Of a stretch of 64,000 nt of DNA, positions 41,604-51,392 are shown piece after piece. Position numbers and translations under genes: made by a program. How positions within the stretch are numbered: the first letter of the stretch is position 1; the number at the start of each line of letters is the position of its first letter. Origin of the DNA: JANQGH01 sp039177555. GTDB taxonomy: Bacteria; Pseudomonadota; Alphaproteobacteria; DSM-16000; Inquilinaceae. A model generated the notes under the pieces. The model saw only the letters and a program-made list of their open reading frames with translations. It made no database searches and was not told the origin of the DNA. The stretch covers positions 3,130 through 67,129 of the forward strand of contig JBCDFV010000024.1 in the NCBI GenBank assembly GCA_039177555.1. Direction: 5' to 3'.

Positions 41604-42617
41604 TCAGCGCGTGGTGCTGCGCCTGACCAGCTCGACCGGCACGATCGAGGTTCGCCGCTCCGCCGCCGGGTTTTCGATTCTGGCCATCAGCATCGATACG
41701 GCGGCCTGGGCCAGCAGCGTCGTGGGCTGGCGAATGGTGGTCAGCCGGTAGGGCTGCCAGGACGCTTGCGGGATGTCGTCATAGCCGATCAGGCAGACAT
41801 CGTCGGGCACCCGGACCGCATGATCGCTGCGCAGCGCGTCCAGCAACCCCAGCGCCATAAGGTCCATCGGGCAAAAGATCCCCGTCGACGGCGCCATCGC
41901 CTGCGCGACAAATCCGGCGGCCGATTGCCGGCCGCCCTCATAGGTTTGCGGCCCGGCGGCGAAGACCCGGGCGGTTATGCCGGCGTCACGCGCGGCGCGG
42001 AGAAATTCTTCGATCCGCGCCTCCAGCGAGTAGGACTGTCGGCTCGGCCGAACCGCCACCAGATTGCGGCAGCCAGATGCGATCAGTTCGTCAGCGGCGA
42101 TTCTGCCGCCGTGCAAATTGTCGCCGACCACCCGGTCGACGGCCGCCAGCTCCTGCTGCTTGTTGACCAGAACCAGCGGCACGCCCAGCCGTGCGCACTC
42201 GCTGCAGATTTCCGATGGCGGCGCGTCGGAGGTCACCACCGCGCCGGACAGGTTGTAATGCAGCAACTGGTGCAGCGTGTGCGCCGTTTGCACGGGCCCG
42301 TCGGCGGTAAACAGGATCGGACGATAGTTGGTGGCCACCAGTTCGCGGATCAGCGCATCGATCTGGGCGTTGCGAAACGGCGTGTCCAGGTCGGCAACGA
42401 TCACGCCGACCAGATTGGAGCGCTGGTTGGACAGGCCCTTGGCCAGCTCGTTGACCCGATAGCCCAGGGCGTCGGCCGCCTGCATGACCTTGTCGCGGGT
42501 ATCGGCCGAGATGCTGGCCCCCGGCGTGAAGGCCCGCGACACGGCCGACCGCGACACCCCGGCCTTGCGCGCGACATCGAACGAGGTCGGCTGGCGTTGG
42601 AATTCTGTTTTGGTCAT
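41604..42617 (-). CDS. LacI-family transcriptional regulator
   Basis: 337 aa. N-terminal HTH: SFDVARKAGVSRSAVSRAFT with the recognition helix SRSAVSRAF, then the hinge helix region VNELAKGLSNQRSNLVGVIV. The rest is a periplasmic-binding-protein-like sensor domain (NYRPILFTADGP, GCRNLVAVRP, VCLIGYDDIPQASWQPYRLT), which usually binds a sugar or polyol. Its likely operators are the three TGCACA palindromes. Three 19-base tandem repeats lie upstream of its start. It would repress the phosphodiester genes until the inducer, perhaps a polyol phosphate, accumulates. Confidence 0.9.
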   Translation of the reverse strand: MTKTEFQRQPTSFDVARKAGVSRSAVSRAFTPGASISADTRDKVMQAADALGYRVNELAKGLSNQRSNLVGVIVADLDTPFRNAQIDALIRELVATNYRPILFTADGPVQTAHTLHQLLHYNLSGAVVTSDAPPSEICSECARLGVPLVLVNKQQELAAVDRVVGDNLHGGRIAADELIASGCRNLVAVRPSRQSYSLEARIEEFLRAARDAGITARVFAAGPQTYEGGRQSAAGFVAQAMAPSTGIFCPMDLMALGLLDALRSDHAVRVPDDVCLIGYDDIPQASWQPYRLTTIRQPTTLLAQAAVSMLMARIENPAAERRTSIVPVELVRRSTTR

Positions 42618-42689
42618 CCGGGGACCTCACACGCGCCGGCCCTCGACCATCGACCGCTTTGCAAGCGCCCTGTCTTCGCGGCTTCAGTG

Positions 42690-42746
42690 CTCATGCGTCA
42701 GAGACGTGCTCATGCGTCAGAGACGTACTCACGCGTCAGAGACGCG
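42690..42746. repeat. three tandem 19-bp repeats upstream of the lacI-type gene
   Basis: Units at 42690-42708, 42709-42727 and 42728-42746. The first two differ only in the last base; the third also has C for T at position 5 and CG at the end. Core: CTCATGCGTCAGAGACG. Because of the tandem phase (about two helical turns), a protein-binding array is possible. The rest of the 42618-42892 gap shows nothing recognisable. Confidence 0.8.
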
Positions 42747-42892
42747 GGACATCTGGCGGGGTCGGCGAGATGCCGAATCGAAACCCGGCCATGATAGGCG
42801 CATGAAATGGCCTTGAGCCATCGCAAAGTCACGGTCGGCCTGCGCGCGTTACGTCCGGCGCAAACACGGCACCGGATCGAACCGGCCGGTTT

Positions 42893-43825
42893 CTAGTCCA
42901 GCAGCCGAAGGTGCGCGATCACCGGATAATGGTCGGCGCCGATGTCGGGGCCCAGTTCGACGGTGGCGATCGCGATGAGATCGTTGCCGAGCACATGGTC
43001 GATCGGCAGGCCGATCATGGGCATCCAGGTCGGCCAGGTGGACAGGGGCGTTCCGGACCCCGCCGCCGCCGACAGGCCCGAGGCCGTCAGGATGTCGAAG
43101 CTGGGCGCGTAGGGCGTGACGTTGAAATCGCCGATCGCCAGCACCGGCCGCGCCGACCGTGCCAGCATCTCGGCCGCGATGGTCTCCAGGAAATCATCGC
43201 GCAGGCGGGATCGTGCGGCCCCTGTCGGCGACGGGGCGTGGACCGCGAAGACGACCACCTCGCGGTCCTCGATCTGCACTTCCACGATCATGCCCATGCG
43301 ATAGGCCCGGCCCGGCATGAACGGGGTCACGGCGGTGATCGGCCAACGGCTGAACACCATCACGTCATGGGAAAAGGCCGGCGATCGCGGCGCGGTATAG
43401 GGGTAGCGTTGGCGCAGCGGCCCCAGATGCACGTTCCATTGGGTGGCCTTTTCCTGGATCACCAGCAGGTCGAGGTTCAGGCCCGCCAGGATGTCCACCG
43501 CGGCCTCGGGCTCGTCGTGGTTCCACAGCAGGTTCGCGGTCGCCACGGTGATCGGGCGGCCGCCCGGGGGCGGCTGGGTGGGAAGATGCGCGGCCATGGA
43601 CAGAACGTGCGGCACCATCGCACCCAAGGTTACCAGCATGACCAGATAACGCCGGGTCGCCAGTGCCGCGGCGGCGACGAACAGGCCGGCCAGGATGATC
43701 GGCACGCGCAGATTGCTGGCCAGATCGAGCAGCCAATGGCGATCGGCCAGCGGCGACACGAACGCCGTGGCGACCAGGCAGATCGCGGCTGCCCAAAAGA
43801 CCAGACTGACCAGTTTGCCGTGCAA
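42893..43825 (-). CDS. endonuclease/exonuclease/phosphatase family protein, membrane-anchored
   Basis: 310 aa. The first 85 residues hold about three hydrophobic segments; the rest is an EEP-fold domain. Motifs: LLVIQEKATQWN (Glu), FAVHAPSPTG (His), AIGDFNVTPYAPSF (GDFN), GLPIDHVLGN (DH) and GADHYPVIAH (the C-terminal DH pair). These are all the catalytic positions of the family, which includes nucleases, sphingomyelinases and inositol-phosphate 5-phosphatases. A membrane-tethered EEP domain facing the periplasm is common in alphaproteobacteria and its substrate is unknown. Confidence 0.82.
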   Translation of the reverse strand: MHGKLVSLVFWAAAICLVATAFVSPLADRHWLLDLASNLRVPIILAGLFVAAAALATRRYLVMLVTLGAMVPHVLSMAAHLPTQPPPGGRPITVATANLLWNHDEPEAAVDILAGLNLDLLVIQEKATQWNVHLGPLRQRYPYTAPRSPAFSHDVMVFSRWPITAVTPFMPGRAYRMGMIVEVQIEDREVVVFAVHAPSPTGAARSRLRDDFLETIAAEMLARSARPVLAIGDFNVTPYAPSFDILTASGLSAAAGSGTPLSTWPTWMPMIGLPIDHVLGNDLIAIATVELGPDIGADHYPVIAHLRLLD

Positions 43826-43967
43826 GACAGACCTACTCGGTGCCGGTTCACCCGATTCGGTGAGTCAGAAAAACCACAAATTGGGGCTGTAGCGGGGCGC
43901 CCTGATCGCCGCCATTGCCGATCCCCGGCAGCGCCGGCCTGGCCCCATCGATACCCCTGCGCTGTGG

Positions 43968-46900
43968 CTAACTTGTCGCCGGTGCCGGCGGTGATTCTTC
44001 TGCTGGTTTGGCTGTTGATTTGGCCGCTGATTTGGCCGTTGATTCGGGTGCCTGGTCGGCGCTGTCGTCAGCCTTCGGCTTTGGATATTGCGGCAGCAGC
44101 AGGCTGTACAGCACCGGCATCAGCCCCAGTGTCAGCACCGTGCCCAACAGCACGCCGAACGCGATCGTCGCGGCCATGCCGTAGAACAGCGGGCCGCCGA
44201 ACAGGATCAGCGGCACGATGCCAAGGCCGGTGGCCAGGGCTGTCATCATGATCGGCCGCAGCCGCGACAGCGCCGCCAGCATGATCGCGTCGCGCTTCGG
44301 CCGCCCATCCTTTTCCAACATGGCGATCCGGTCGATCAGAATGATCGAGTGGTTCAGGATGATGCCGCCGAGGCTGACGAAGCCCAAAATGGCCATGAAG
44401 CCGAACTTGGCCTGCAGGACGACCAGCCCGACCACGCCGCCGATGATGACCAGCGGAATGGTCATCAAGATGATGCCGCCGCGCCGGATCGAGTTGAATT
44501 GACCGATGACCAAGAGGGCCATGACGCCGAACGCCAAGGGCAGGTTGGCGAACAGCCGCTGGTTGGCCTGGGCCTGCTGATAGGGTTCGCCGGCGATCTC
44601 GTAGCGCGCGCCCGGCGGCAGGTCGAGACTGTCCAGCGTGGGCTGCAGGATCGTCATCAGCTCCGCCGAACTCATGACGCTTGAGCGGCCTTCGACCGTG
44701 AAGGTCCGTTGCAGGTTGCGCCGGTTGATCAGCGGGAATTCCCAGAAGGTCGAAATGTCGGCGATCTCGCCCAGCTGAACGAACCGGTTGTTGGCGGACG
44801 ACCAGACCTCGACCGAGGCGATCGCGGCCAGGCCCTCGGTATTGGCCTCGATGGACTGCACGACGACGGGAATGGTGAACTCGCTTTCGCGCAAGGTCGT
44901 GATCTGCTGGCCGTTCAGCGTCGTGTAGAGTGCGTTGGTGACGTCCTCGGTCGACACGCCTTGGCGCTGGGCGCGCGCCTGGTCGATCACCAGGCTCAAC
45001 TCGATCGCCGGGTTGCCCCAATCGATCGACACGCCCTCCGCGCCCGGCTGGGCGAAGAACAGGTCGCGAAGCTGTTCGGCGACCAGATAGAGCTGGTCGG
45101 TATGGTCGGTCGGGCCGATCAGACGGATGTCGATCACGCCGGGCTCCGTCGCGCCCATCCACATTTGCTTGGCGTCGGCGATCACGCCCGGCATGTTTTC
45201 GTCGACGTAGTCATTGGTGCGGTCGATCATCTCCTGCACCTGCGAGCCGTCGGCGACATCGACCAGGATGAAGGCCACGTTGTTGGCCGGGTCCAGCGGC
45301 GTCAGCGACAGGAAGAAACGCGGGCCGCCGCTGCCGACATAGGCGACGTTGGACACGATCTCAGGATTGGTCTCGGTGTCGGACAGCCAGTCGGCCAATT
45401 GCCGCGTCGCGGCGTTGGTCGTGCGCACATCGGTCTGGGTTTCCAGGGTCAGATAGATCAGATACTGGCTGCGCTCACCTAGGGGGAAGAACTCCGTCGG
45501 CAACCGTTGCAGAACCAGGACCGCCGCAACCAGGCAGCCGGCGATGATGAACAGAAACGGAATGCGCAGGACGCCCAGGATGGCGTGGATGAACTTCTTG
45601 TACGGGGTGTAGATCCAGCCGCGATAGTCCTCGATCTGCAGGTCTTCCTGCACATTCTCCTTGGGCTTGACCTTCATGAACCAGACGCAGAACAGCGGCG
45701 TCACGGTCATGGCCAGAAACCAGGACGATAGCACCAGCATGATGACGACCGAGCCCAGCGAGCGCACATAATCGCCGGTCGAGCCGGCGATCAGAATGAT
45801 CGGCACGAAGGCGACGGACGTCGTCAGGGCCGAGTTCAGCAGGGGCAGCGCCAAGCTACTGCCGGACTGAATGGCGGCCTCGCGGTGTGTCGCGCCCCGC
45901 TCGATGCGCACGCGCATGTCCTCGGCGATGACGATGCCGTTGTCGACCAACAGGCCCAGCGCGATGATCACGGCGGTGATCGACATGCGCTGGAATTCGA
46001 CGCCCATGACCGACATCAAGATGACGCCGGCCAGCATCGAAATCGGCACCAGCGAGCCGACGATCAGGCCGGCCCGAATGCCCAGGAACACCAGCACGAC
46101 GAACAGCACGATGCCCACGGTCTCGTAGACATTCTCCATCGCCTCGTCGATGCTGTCCTCGATCAAGGTCGGCTGGTAGGTGGCGAAACCCAGCTCCATG
46201 CCGATCGGCAGCTCGTACTGGATCTCGTCGATCAGGGTGGTCAGCAACGTTCCGAACTGGACGTTGTTGGTGCCTTCATGGGTCGAAATGCCCATGATGA
46301 TGGCCGGTCGACCGTTGTAGAACGCTGGCTGGTTCGGCGCATCGGGATAGCCGGTCCGGACGTCGGCGATCTGGCCGATCGAGATCAGATCCCCGGACGA
46401 CGGGTCTTGGAACAGGACGGCGGCGACATCCTCGGCGTTTCGCAGCGTGCCGGTCGGCACGACCACAAGCTGGCGGCCGCTGACGAAGGCGACGCCGGTC
46501 GGCTCCGGCTGGTTCTGCGAGACCAGCGCGTTGGCGGCAACCTGCGGGTCCACGCCCAACTCGGCAATGCGCACCGGATCGAACTCGACGAAGATCTGCT
46601 GGTCCTGGACGCCGTAGAACTGCACCTTGCGCACGGCGTCGAGTTCCATGATCCGGGCCTCGATATCCTCCGCCGTGCGGCGCATGTCCTCATAGGAAAA
46701 GCCGTCCGCCCAAAGCGCCACGGAGGCGATGGCGACCAGGCCGATATCCTCCTGCACGGTCACGCTGGTGACCGCTTGGGGCAGGGTCGGTGCGGTGTTT
46801 TCGACCCGGTTTCGAATTGCCTGAATCGCTAGTGTAACGTCGGTCACATAGTCGCCGATCGTGGCCGTGATGATGGTCGATCCGCGCCGCACCGCCGCCG

Positions 46901-47141
46901 TGACATCGGTGACCTGGTCGACATTGCGCAGCGCCTCCTCCAACGGGCGCGAGACCAGGTTTTCCATTTGCGTCGGGCTGAGCGCCGGGGCCTCGGCGTA
47001 GACCTTGACGACCCTGATCTGGATCGTCGGGTCTTCGGAACTGGGATAGTTCAGGTAGACGATGATGCCGTAGACCGTAATGAACAGCACCAACAGCACC
47101 ATGACGCGCGAGTTGGAAATCGCCAGCCGCGTCAACTGCAT
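43968..47141 (-). CDS. RND-family efflux transporter permease
   Basis: 1057 aa, the usual length for a proton-driven tripartite pump inner-membrane component (AcrB-like fold). Twelve membrane spans: the first at about 12-32, and two clusters around residues 340-540 and 865-1035. The first cluster has GLLVDNGIVIAEDMRVRIE, where typical pumps have two adjacent Asp (LVDDAIVV); here one is replaced by Asn, so proton coupling may differ. The C terminus is a long low-complexity tail (STAKSAAKSTAKP). It lies 19 bases downstream of its adaptor gene. No TolC-type channel gene is in the window. Confidence 0.9.
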   Translation of the reverse strand: MQLTRLAISNSRVMVLLVLFITVYGIIVYLNYPSSEDPTIQIRVVKVYAEAPALSPTQMENLVSRPLEEALRNVDQVTDVTAAVRRGSTIITATIGDYVTDVTLAIQAIRNRVENTAPTLPQAVTSVTVQEDIGLVAIASVALWADGFSYEDMRRTAEDIEARIMELDAVRKVQFYGVQDQQIFVEFDPVRIAELGVDPQVAANALVSQNQPEPTGVAFVSGRQLVVVPTGTLRNAEDVAAVLFQDPSSGDLISIGQIADVRTGYPDAPNQPAFYNGRPAIIMGISTHEGTNNVQFGTLLTTLIDEIQYELPIGMELGFATYQPTLIEDSIDEAMENVYETVGIVLFVVLVFLGIRAGLIVGSLVPISMLAGVILMSVMGVEFQRMSITAVIIALGLLVDNGIVIAEDMRVRIERGATHREAAIQSGSSLALPLLNSALTTSVAFVPIILIAGSTGDYVRSLGSVVIMLVLSSWFLAMTVTPLFCVWFMKVKPKENVQEDLQIEDYRGWIYTPYKKFIHAILGVLRIPFLFIIAGCLVAAVLVLQRLPTEFFPLGERSQYLIYLTLETQTDVRTTNAATRQLADWLSDTETNPEIVSNVAYVGSGGPRFFLSLTPLDPANNVAFILVDVADGSQVQEMIDRTNDYVDENMPGVIADAKQMWMGATEPGVIDIRLIGPTDHTDQLYLVAEQLRDLFFAQPGAEGVSIDWGNPAIELSLVIDQARAQRQGVSTEDVTNALYTTLNGQQITTLRESEFTIPVVVQSIEANTEGLAAIASVEVWSSANNRFVQLGEIADISTFWEFPLINRRNLQRTFTVEGRSSVMSSAELMTILQPTLDSLDLPPGARYEIAGEPYQQAQANQRLFANLPLAFGVMALLVIGQFNSIRRGGIILMTIPLVIIGGVVGLVVLQAKFGFMAILGFVSLGGIILNHSIILIDRIAMLEKDGRPKRDAIMLAALSRLRPIMMTALATGLGIVPLILFGGPLFYGMAATIAFGVLLGTVLTLGLMPVLYSLLLPQYPKPKADDSADQAPESTAKSAAKSTAKPAEESPPAPATS

Positions 47142-47160
47142 GCGCTAAGGCCCCGCCCGC

Positions 47161-48267
47161 TCAGGACGCGTCGTCGGACGAAGAGGCGTCCGGCGGCAAT
47201 CTTACCGATTGGCCGTCGCGCAGCAGGCCCGTACCGGCCGCCGCGATGACGTCGCCCTGGCTGATGCCTTCGGTCACCAGCACGTTTTCGCCCTGTCCGC
47301 CGGCGGTGGTGACTTGCACCTGCCGCACGACGCCGGCCTGGGCATCGTAGCGGAAGACGAAGGACGTGCCGGGCCGGTCGCCGGCGGCCACCGCACCGAA
47401 TGGAACATAATAGCCGTCCGGCCCGTCATGGAACCGGAAGGTCGCAGAGCCCGACATGCCGGGCAAGAGGTCGGCCGGCGGATCGATCACGGCAACGTTC
47501 ACGGTCACCGTATCGGCGACATTGAGCGACTGGCCGATTTCCGAGATGCGGCCGACGCAGCCGCAATCGTCGATCGTGGCGGCGTCCAGCGACACCTCCA
47601 TGTTCAGGCTCATGCGCGACGACAGACGGTCGGGCACCGCCATGTTCAGCTGGATGGCCCCGGCGGCGTCCATCTGGACGATCGACTGGCCGGCGCTGAC
47701 GACGGTGAAATTGTCCGCGATCACGTCGGCGATCGAGCCGTCATAGGGCGCGGTCAACACCGTTTCGTTCAGGTTGCGCTGGGCAAGCGCCTCCTGGGCG
47801 ATGGCGGCTTCGACCTGGCTGGCCGCCGTGTCGGCGTTGGTGATGTAGGTGTCCAGCGCAGACTGGCTGATCCAGCCGCCCTGGAACAGCTGTCGCTGGC
47901 GACCGAGCTCTGTCTCCGCCTCGGCGGCGGCCGCCTGGGCTTGCTGAACGTCCGCCTGCGCCGAGGCGACGTCAAGCTGATAGGATGTCGGGTCCAGCGT
48001 GGCGAGTTCCTCGCCCTCAAGCACTTGCTGGCCGACCACGACCGGCAGTTGCTGAAGCGTGCCGGAAACGGAAAAGCTGAGCGCGGCGCTGTCCACCGCC
48101 TGAAACTGGCCTGGCAAGGTGCGGCTGACTTCGCCCGCCAGGTCGCCGACCGTAAACGGCGCGATGGCGCGCACGCGTGGCTGCGCCTCGGGTTGGTCGT
48201 TGTCGCACGCCGACAACAGCACGACCGCCACGGAGAGCAGGGCACCTGCCCTGAGCACACTCAACAT
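47161..48267 (-). CDS. RND efflux periplasmic adaptor lipoprotein
   Basis: 368 aa from ATG 48267. The frame is open to 48366, but MLSVLRAGALLSVAVVLLSA followed by Cys is a clear lipoprotein signal with the lipobox LLSAC. The hairpin domain is helical (QAAAAEAETELGRQRQLFQG) and the beta-barrel/lipoyl parts flank it (APYDGSIADVIADNFTVVSA). It bridges the inner-membrane pump and an outer-membrane channel. It is the first gene of the two-gene efflux operon; the 276-base gap upstream is a divergent promoter region with the CoA-transferase gene. Confidence 0.88.
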   Translation of the reverse strand: MLSVLRAGALLSVAVVLLSACDNDQPEAQPRVRAIAPFTVGDLAGEVSRTLPGQFQAVDSAALSFSVSGTLQQLPVVVGQQVLEGEELATLDPTSYQLDVASAQADVQQAQAAAAEAETELGRQRQLFQGGWISQSALDTYITNADTAASQVEAAIAQEALAQRNLNETVLTAPYDGSIADVIADNFTVVSAGQSIVQMDAAGAIQLNMAVPDRLSSRMSLNMEVSLDAATIDDCGCVGRISEIGQSLNVADTVTVNVAVIDPPADLLPGMSGSATFRFHDGPDGYYVPFGAVAAGDRPGTSFVFRYDAQAGVVRQVQVTTAGGQGENVLVTEGISQGDVIAAAGTGLLRDGQSVRLPPDASSSDDAS

Positions 48268-48543
48268 CGACCGCAACCTCGTATCTGCGTCTCGACCCTT
48301 GGCAAATTGCCGAACCCTGTTTTGCTTTCTTGCTCCAGCAGAATAACGCTGACGCGAATCAAGCAACTATCGACCATTCAACTGCCCTGATCCACCTTCT
48401 ATTTGCCAGCCCCTTTGGGTATGCAGGCCCGACGCGTCTTGGTAACCAGCTTGTGAGTGGGATTTTGGGCAAAGGATGCTAGGTCGCGCACCACTTGGGT
48501 GATACGACCGGGGCTAAAGCTTCTGAGAGATCCACAGAATGGA

Positions 48544-49782
48544 ATGTCAGCGATGAGCGGGCCGTTGGCCGGTGTACGTGTCCTTGATCTCAGCCGGATT
48601 CTGGCTGGCCCGACCTGTACCCAACTGTTGGGCGATCTGGGGGCGGAGATCATCAAGATCGAACGGCCCGGCCGGGGCGACGATACGCGCGCCTGGGGCC
48701 CGCCCTTCCTGAAGGATACGGACGGCAACGAGACGCGCGAAAGCGCCTACTACCTGGCCGCCAACCGCTCGAAACGATCGGTCGCCATCGACATCGCGCG
48801 GCCGGAGGGTGTCGACCTGATCAAGGCGCTGGCGGCGACGTCCGACGTGCTGATCGAGAACTTCAAGACCGGCGATCTGGACCGGCGCGGTCTGGGGTAC
48901 GAGCAGTTGAAGGACGAATTTCCCCGGCTGGTCTATTGCTCGATCTCCGGCTTCGGGCGTACGGGCGCGCGGGCGAAAAAGGCCGGCTATGACTATCTGG
49001 CCCAGGGTATGGGCGGCGTCATGAGCCTGACCGGCCCGATAGACGGCGAACCCCACAAGGTCGGTGTCGGCATCGCCGACGTGATGTGCGGCATGTATGC
49101 GGCCACCGGCATCCTGGCGGCGCTCAGGCATCGGGACCTGACCGGCCGGGGCCAGCATATCGATCTTGCCTTGCTGGACAGCCAGATTGCCTGGCTGATC
49201 AATGGCGGCACGTACTACCTGACCTCGGGCGAGGAATCGCCGCGCCTGGGCAACGGCCACCCCAACATCGTGCCCTATCAGGTGTTCCCGTCCGCCGATG
49301 GGCACATCATCCTGGCGGTCGGCAATGACGATCAATTCGCCCGGTTTTGCGACGAGGCTGGGGCGCCGGACCTGGCGACCGACGCCCGCTTTGCCACCAA
49401 CGCCGACCGGGTGCGCAATCGCACCACGCTGATCCCGCTGTTGGAGGCGCTGACGGTCGCGCGCGGGACGCAGGCGTGGATCGACGCCCTGGACGCGCTC
49501 GGCGTGCCGTGCGGACCCGTACGTACGGTGTCGCAGGTGTTCGAGGACCCGGAGACGTACCATCGCGGCATGCGCGTCCGCCTCGACCATCCGCTGTCCG
49601 GCACTGTCGATCTGATCGGCAACCCGCTGAAGCTGAGCGAAACGCCCGTCGACACCTCGCGCGCGCCGCCCGTGCTGGGCGCCGATACCGAACAGGTGCT
49701 GCGGGAGGCGCTGGACCTGGACGAGGACCGGCTGACGGCGCTGGCCGCCGACGGCACGATCGCGCTGGGGGACGCGCGATGA
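48544..49782 (+). CDS. CaiB/BaiF-type (family III) CoA transferase
   Basis: 412 aa from ATG 48544 (ATG 48553 is equally possible; the RBS is weak). The N-terminal PLAGVRVLDLSRILAGPTCT and LGDLGAEIIKIERPGRGDDT blocks and the middle GIADVMCGMYAATGILAAL, whose Asp is the expected active-site nucleophile, mark family III CoA transferases. They swap CoA between carboxylic acids. The stop overlaps the TPP-enzyme ATG (ATGA at 49779-49782). Confidence 0.9.
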   Translation: MSAMSGPLAGVRVLDLSRILAGPTCTQLLGDLGAEIIKIERPGRGDDTRAWGPPFLKDTDGNETRESAYYLAANRSKRSVAIDIARPEGVDLIKALAATSDVLIENFKTGDLDRRGLGYEQLKDEFPRLVYCSISGFGRTGARAKKAGYDYLAQGMGGVMSLTGPIDGEPHKVGVGIADVMCGMYAATGILAALRHRDLTGRGQHIDLALLDSQIAWLINGGTYYLTSGEESPRLGNGHPNIVPYQVFPSADGHIILAVGNDDQFARFCDEAGAPDLATDARFATNADRVRNRTTLIPLLEALTVARGTQAWIDALDALGVPCGPVRTVSQVFEDPETYHRGMRVRLDHPLSGTVDLIGNPLKLSETPVDTSRAPPVLGADTEQVLREALDLDEDRLTALAADGTIALGDAR

Positions 49783-51392
49783 GCGAGAGGACGGGCGCGG
49801 ACATCATCGCGCAAAGGCTGGCGGACGAGGGCTGCCGGTTTGCCTTCGGCATTCCGGGCGGCGAGGTGCTGGCCCTGATGGATGGGTTGACCCGCGCCGG
49901 CATCCGCTTCGTCCTGACCAAGCACGAGAACAATGCCGGCTTCATGGCCGAGGGCGCCTATCACCGCGACGGCAAGCCCGGCATTCTGCTGGCCACCATC
50001 GGGCCGGGCGTGGCCAACGCCGTCAACGTGGTCGCCAATGCCTATCAGGACCGGGTGCCGCTGATCTTCCTGACCGGCTGTGTCGACGATACCGAGGCGC
50101 TGACCTACACCCATCAGGTGTTCGACCACCAGGCGCTGTTGCGGCCGGTGGTGAAGGCCAGCCTGCGCGCCACCAGCGGCGCGGTCGACGTGGTGATCGA
50201 AAAGGCGCTGGCGATCGCGCAATCGGGCCAGCCGGGGCCGGTGCATATCGATGTGCCGATCGGCGTAGCGGAGGGCATCGAGACCCCGTCCGGCATCGCC
50301 GCCGCGCCTATCCCGGCCGCCAGCGGACCGGCCGAGGGACCGGACCTCGACGCGGCCCGCGACCTGTTTGCCAAGGCCGAGCGGCCCCTGATCATCGCCG
50401 GTCTGGACGCGCTGGAGCCGGGTGCGGCGGCTTCGGTCGCGGACATAGTCGAACGTTTTTCGATCCCGCTGATCACCACCTACAAGGCCAAGGGGCTGAT
50501 CCCGGAAGACAGTCCGCTGTCCCTGGGCGGTGCCGGCCTGTCGCCCAAGGCGGACGCGATCCTGCTACCCCTGGTGCGGCAAAGCGACTGCATCGTCCTA
50601 GCCGGCTACGACCCGATCGAAATGCGCATTGGCTGGCGCGCGCCCTGGCCGGCGGACGCCCCGGTCATCGAGTTTTCCGCCGTGGCGCACAGCCACTCCA
50701 TGCATGCCGCGGCCCATGTCTTCGTCGGCGACGTTGCGGCCGGCCTCGGCGCCCTGACCAAGGACGCGCCCGTGCGCCCGACTTGGGAGGGGGGCGAACC
50801 GGCGGCGGCGCGGCGTGCGCTGGCGGACACGTTCAAGGCCACGGGCGACTGGTCGCCGGCCACGATGGTGCATAAGGCGCGGGACCTGGCGCCGGCCGAT
50901 ACCCTGACCACGGCCGACAGCGGCGCCCATCGCATTCTGTTCAGCCAGACCTGGGCGGCCCGCGAACCGCGCGGGGTGATGCAGTCGACCGCGCTGTGCA
51001 CCATGGGCTGTGCCGTACCCCTGGCCGCCGGGGCCAAGCTGGCCAGCCCGGAACGGCCGGTGGTCGCCTTCATCGGCGATGCGGGGCTGGAGATGGGGTT
51101 GGGCGAACTGGCCACCTTGCGCGATCTCGGCCTGCCGGTCGTGATCGTCGTGTTCGCCGACCGCTCGCTGGCGCTGATTGAGCTGAAGCAGCGTCAGCGC
51201 GGCCTGCAGGGCGTCGGGGTCGATTTCGACGCCACGGACTTCGCCGCGGTCGCCGAGGCCTTGGGCGGGAACGGGATGACCGTCGATGATGTCGACAGCT
51301 TTCAGGCGGCCTTTAGCGAAGCACTTGCCGCCGACCGTTTTTCCGTGATCGCCTGCCTGTTCGATCGAAAGGCCTATGACGATGCCTTTTGA
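49779..51392 (+). CDS. thiamine-diphosphate enzyme, acetolactate synthase-like
   Basis: 537 aa from ATG 49779. The catalytic Glu is in LTKHENNAGFMAEGAYHRDG. The C-terminal TPP/Mg site is altered from the usual GDGxxxx: it reads FIGDAGLEMGLGELATLRDL. The central domain is complete. Possible products are acetolactate-type condensations or decarboxylations. It is coupled to the CoA transferase upstream and to the opgC-like gene downstream (17-base overlap). Confidence 0.83.
   Translation: MSERTGADIIAQRLADEGCRFAFGIPGGEVLALMDGLTRAGIRFVLTKHENNAGFMAEGAYHRDGKPGILLATIGPGVANAVNVVANAYQDRVPLIFLTGCVDDTEALTYTHQVFDHQALLRPVVKASLRATSGAVDVVIEKALAIAQSGQPGPVHIDVPIGVAEGIETPSGIAAAPIPAASGPAEGPDLDAARDLFAKAERPLIIAGLDALEPGAAASVADIVERFSIPLITTYKAKGLIPEDSPLSLGGAGLSPKADAILLPLVRQSDCIVLAGYDPIEMRIGWRAPWPADAPVIEFSAVAHSHSMHAAAHVFVGDVAAGLGALTKDAPVRPTWEGGEPAAARRALADTFKATGDWSPATMVHKARDLAPADTLTTADSGAHRILFSQTWAAREPRGVMQSTALCTMGCAVPLAAGAKLASPERPVVAFIGDAGLEMGLGELATLRDLGLPVVIVVFADRSLALIELKQRQRGLQGVGVDFDATDFAAVAEALGGNGMTVDDVDSFQAAFSEALAADRFSVIACLFDRKAYDDAF

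Noticed and set aside
48544..51392. Formyl-CoA transferase / oxalyl-CoA decarboxylase pair for oxalate breakdown
   Set aside because: The gene pairing fits, but the TPP enzyme reads as acetolactate-synthase-like and its blocks do not match oxalyl-CoA decarboxylase as I know it.
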